64,000 nt of DNA from Thalassobium sp. GTDB taxonomy: Bacteria > Pseudomonadota > Gammaproteobacteria > Pseudomonadales > Oceanobacteraceae. A model generated the notes under the pieces. The model ran no database searches. It was not told where the DNA came from and saw nothing but the letters and a program-made list of their open reading frames with translations. Within the stretch, counting starts at the first letter, position 1; each line of letters opens with the position of its first letter. The stretch spans positions 62,001 through 126,000 of the forward strand of contig NVUW01000006.1 of the NCBI GenBank assembly GCA_002733205.1, in the 5' to 3' direction. Position numbers and translations under genes: made by a program. Positions 62,010-64,000 of this stretch are shown in pieces.

Positions 62010-63200
62010 TCATAACGGATATCCCTGTAGCTGATTCCATTGGCTGATTGTGCGCAGGTATTCAATGCGCGCTTCATCGGCCTGCTGTTGCAGGCGCCAG
62101 ATGCTGGCCTGGATCTGCAGCCACTGAAAACCTGACAGACTGCCACGCTGGTAAGCCTGATATTGGCTCTGATACTGCGCACTGGCCTGCTGGCTCATGT
62201 CGTTTAATTCGTTCATACGTTGTTGCAGCAGCGGCAGGCTGCTGGCAATGGAATGGCGTTCGGCTTGCAGTTGCTGACGATTGCGCAACCATTCGGCATA
62301 ACGGCTGCCAAGCTGACGCACGGCATCGCGGCGTTCGCTGTAATTGGCACTACCAAAATCAAAACTTATTCCGACTAGCAGGGCATCGTTAGCCGGTTGC
62401 GCATTGATCGCCTGCTGGTGTTTTACCCCCAGGCTCAAACGCGGGTTTAAGGTATTTTTCTGCTGGCTGCGTAATTGCGCATCGGACAATTGTTTTTGTA
62501 TGTGCAATAACTGCAGTAACGGATGGGCATCCAGCGGTTGCTCCGGCAATGCACTGAATGTCCAGTCGCCGGGTAAATCATTCAGTGCTGTCCATTGTTG
62601 CCATTGCTGGCGCAGAGTCTGTTGCTGGCGCTGATCCAGCAGTTGCTGATTTTTAAGCTGCTGATATTGCTCCAGCAGAGTGAGGCGATCCGCTGCCGGG
62701 CGTTCGCCCTGACGGATTAATAAATCCAGCCACTGCAATTGTTGCTCCATCGCCGCCAGACGGTCCTGGGTGCGTTGCTGGCTCAGTGTCATGCTTTGCC
62801 AGTCCCACCACCAGGTTTGTAGTTTTCCTGCCAGCTGCCAGCGCAATACCTGTTGGTAGGCCAGGGTTTCGCTGCTGGCGGCCTGTTGGTAATCACGACG
62901 GCTTTGCATTAAGCCCGGACGTGCGAGGGGAAGTTCCAGCCGGGTTTGCCATTCTTCGGCACTGCCACTGGCGCTGTCACCCTGTTGATAGTCCAGGGCG
63001 ACCGACGGCGCGGTGGCCAGCCAGCTGGGCAGGCGATGATTATTGATGTCGTCTTCCGCCGCCAGATAGTGTTGTTCCGGCAGTTGCTGCCAGGCGGCTT
63101 CCAGGCTTTGCTGGAAATCGGCGGCCTGAGTGCTGATGGCCGTTAACAGTAAACATAAGCCCGTCAGAAGCGGCTGCGACTGAATTATCTTGTTGCCCAT
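62010..63200 (-). CDS. TolC-family outer-membrane efflux protein
   Basis: A 396-residue OEP from ATG 63200 with RBS GGAGAATG. Signal peptide (PLLTGLCLLLTAISTQA), then long alpha-helical barrel segments rich in Q, L and R (LQWLDLLIRQGERPAADRL, QQLKNQQLLDQRQQQTL). First gene of the operon TolC-adaptor-permease-DUF3240. Confidence 0.88.
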   Translation of the reverse strand: MGNKIIQSQPLLTGLCLLLTAISTQAADFQQSLEAAWQQLPEQHYLAAEDDINNHRLPSWLATAPSVALDYQQGDSASGSAEEWQTRLELPLARPGLMQSRRDYQQAASSETLAYQQVLRWQLAGKLQTWWWDWQSMTLSQQRTQDRLAAMEQQLQWLDLLIRQGERPAADRLTLLEQYQQLKNQQLLDQRQQQTLRQQWQQWTALNDLPGDWTFSALPEQPLDAHPLLQLLHIQKQLSDAQLRSQQKNTLNPRLSLGVKHQQAINAQPANDALLVGISFDFGSANYSERRDAVRQLGSRYAEWLRNRQQLQAERHSIASSLPLLQQRMNELNDMSQQASAQYQSQYQAYQRGSLSGFQWLQIQASIWRLQQQADEARIEYLRTISQWNQLQGYPL

Positions 63201-63414
63201 TGAGCATTCTCCGAAAAATACTGATGGCAACATAACGGCATAAGCTGAAACGAAACTGAAAAGCGCCGGCTTTCGTGTAAAGCAGCGTCAGAGATGTTAA
63301 TGATTCTGTTTAATTATCTGCGCGGGATAAGAATCATTCTGATCAGAATATCCGGGCAGGTTTTGAGTCGCGGGTTCAGAGTGGTAGGTGCGGAAGCAGA
63401 ATATAAAGTAATTT

Positions 63415-63484
63415 CTCGTTCCTACGCTCTGCGTGGGAATGCAACTGTGCCAGCAAGGGCTACCACGCAGAGCGTGGGAGCCAG
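63415..63484. repeat. Sixth copy of the 70-bp repeat, inverted
   Basis: A 70-base copy in reverse orientation (CTCGTTCCTACGCTCTGCGTGGG...GTGGGAGCCAG overall), the same family as the array at 29498-30074. It is flanked by the 20-base direct repeat GAAGCAGAATATAAAGTAAT at 63393-63412 and 63495-63514. Confidence 0.88.
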
Positions 63485-63550
63485 GTGAGATGCTGAAGCA
63501 GAATATAAAGTAATGCATCCCGGTGAACCGGGATGCAGGATCAGAGGTTA

Positions 63551-64000
63551 TTAATGTTCGCGCAGTTTCCATTGCGAGAAAAACGGATACAGCAACGGTA
63601 AGACAAACAAAGTGAGGAAGGTAGCGGTAACCAGTCCGCCAACAATGACGCTGGCCAGGGGTTTCTGAATTTCCGCGCCTAAGCCATCCGACATTAACAT
63701 CGGAATTAATCCCAGTGCTGAAGTAAGAGCCGTCATTAATACCGGGCGCAGGCGCGATAAGGCACCGTTAAATACCGCATCATTTACACTATGTCCGCCA
63801 GCCAGGCGCTGGTTAATACTCTCAACCATCACCACACCATTTAAAACCGCCACACCAAACAGGGTAATAAATCCCACCGAGCCAGGCACCGATAAATACT
63901 GGCCGGATAACCACAGCGAAAAGATACCGCCAATAACCGCCAGCGGCACATTCAGCAGAATCAGCAGTGCCTGACCGACCGAGCCAAAAGCGAAATACAG
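63551..64000 (-). CDS. Second RND efflux permease, C-terminal part
   Basis: 150 codons of a minus-strand gene running off the window end. VAVLNGVVMVESIN, TALTSALGLIPMLMSDGLGAEIQKPLAS and GGLVTATFLTLFVLPLLYPFF are the last four helices of a CzcA/CusA-type permease, homologous to but distinct from the one at 57818-60874. It ends KLREH. Its start and partners lie outside. Confidence 0.9.
   Translation of the reverse strand: MYFAFGSVGQALLILLNVPLAVIGGIFSLWLSGQYLSVPGSVGFITLFGVAVLNGVVMVESINQRLAGGHSVNDAVFNGALSRLRPVLMTALTSALGLIPMLMSDGLGAEIQKPLASVIVGGLVTATFLTLFVLPLLYPFFSQWKLREH

Noticed and set aside
61955..62182. N-terminal extension of the RND adaptor
   Set aside because: It overlaps the TolC-type gene on the same strand and precedes a normal signal peptide start at 61954.

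Overview
The window looks like a chromosomal segment of a gammaproteobacterium with moderate GC content. The gene set (siroheme nitrite/sulfite reductase plus DUF934, CioAB-type bd oxidase, DUF898/M48 pair, QmcA/NfeD pair, heavy-metal RND efflux, PhoP/PhoQ-like two-component pair, AlgA/ManC-type enzyme) resembles Oceanospirillales or Pseudomonadales relatives. This placement is inferred from gene content only. No rRNA or tRNA gene was recognised.

Layout. (1) 1-9.2 kb: the tail of a haem-transport ATPase (HmuV), a hotdog thioesterase, a DUF898 membrane protein with an M48 peptidase, an MBL hydrolase, an overlapping Baeyer-Villiger-type monooxygenase/patatin pair, a NUDIX hydrolase, an AraC regulator and a transglutaminase-like protein. 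(2) 9.2-17.3 kb: an Ada-like repair/regulator fusion, a non-coding stretch with several DnaA-box-like words, a nitrite/sulfite reductase with DUF934, and a MocR-type regulator divergent from cioA-cioB and a 41-residue CydX-like subunit. (3) 17.3-30.1 kb: a PAP2 phosphatase, a tandem PNPOx-like protein divergent from an AraC regulator, an unrecognised secreted protein, a Tat-exported PhoD phosphatase, a large secreted M19-like dipeptidase with ricin-type lectin domains, and two arrays of short repeats. (4) 30.1-39.2 kb: a GlxA-type regulator, an NTF2-like protein, an alpha/beta hydrolase, QmcA/NfeD, a methyltransferase, LysR/SDR and PPK2.

(5) 39.2-50.1 kb is the accessory part. It begins with a run of small minus-strand genes (SMI1/KNR4 and DUF5071 families plus unknowns) that looks like an orphan immunity-protein cluster. 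It ends with several small AT-rich genes, each followed by an attC-like inverted repeat: an array of integron gene cassettes with no integrase in the window (a CALIN). (6) 50.0-53.1 kb is mostly dispersed palindromic repeats around an RluA-type pseudouridine synthase. (7) 53.1-64.0 kb: a PrpA-like phosphatase, mannose-1-phosphate guanylyltransferase/isomerase, a two-component system, and a DUF3240/RND permease/adaptor/outer-membrane-factor operon, followed by the end of a second RND permease.

The points most worth checking are the attC cassette array, the MocR/CioAB/DUF2474 locus with paired direct-repeat operators, the lectin-bearing M19-like enzyme, the coupled monooxygenase/patatin pair, and the five-copy 70-bp repeat array whose sixth copy lies between the two RND loci.
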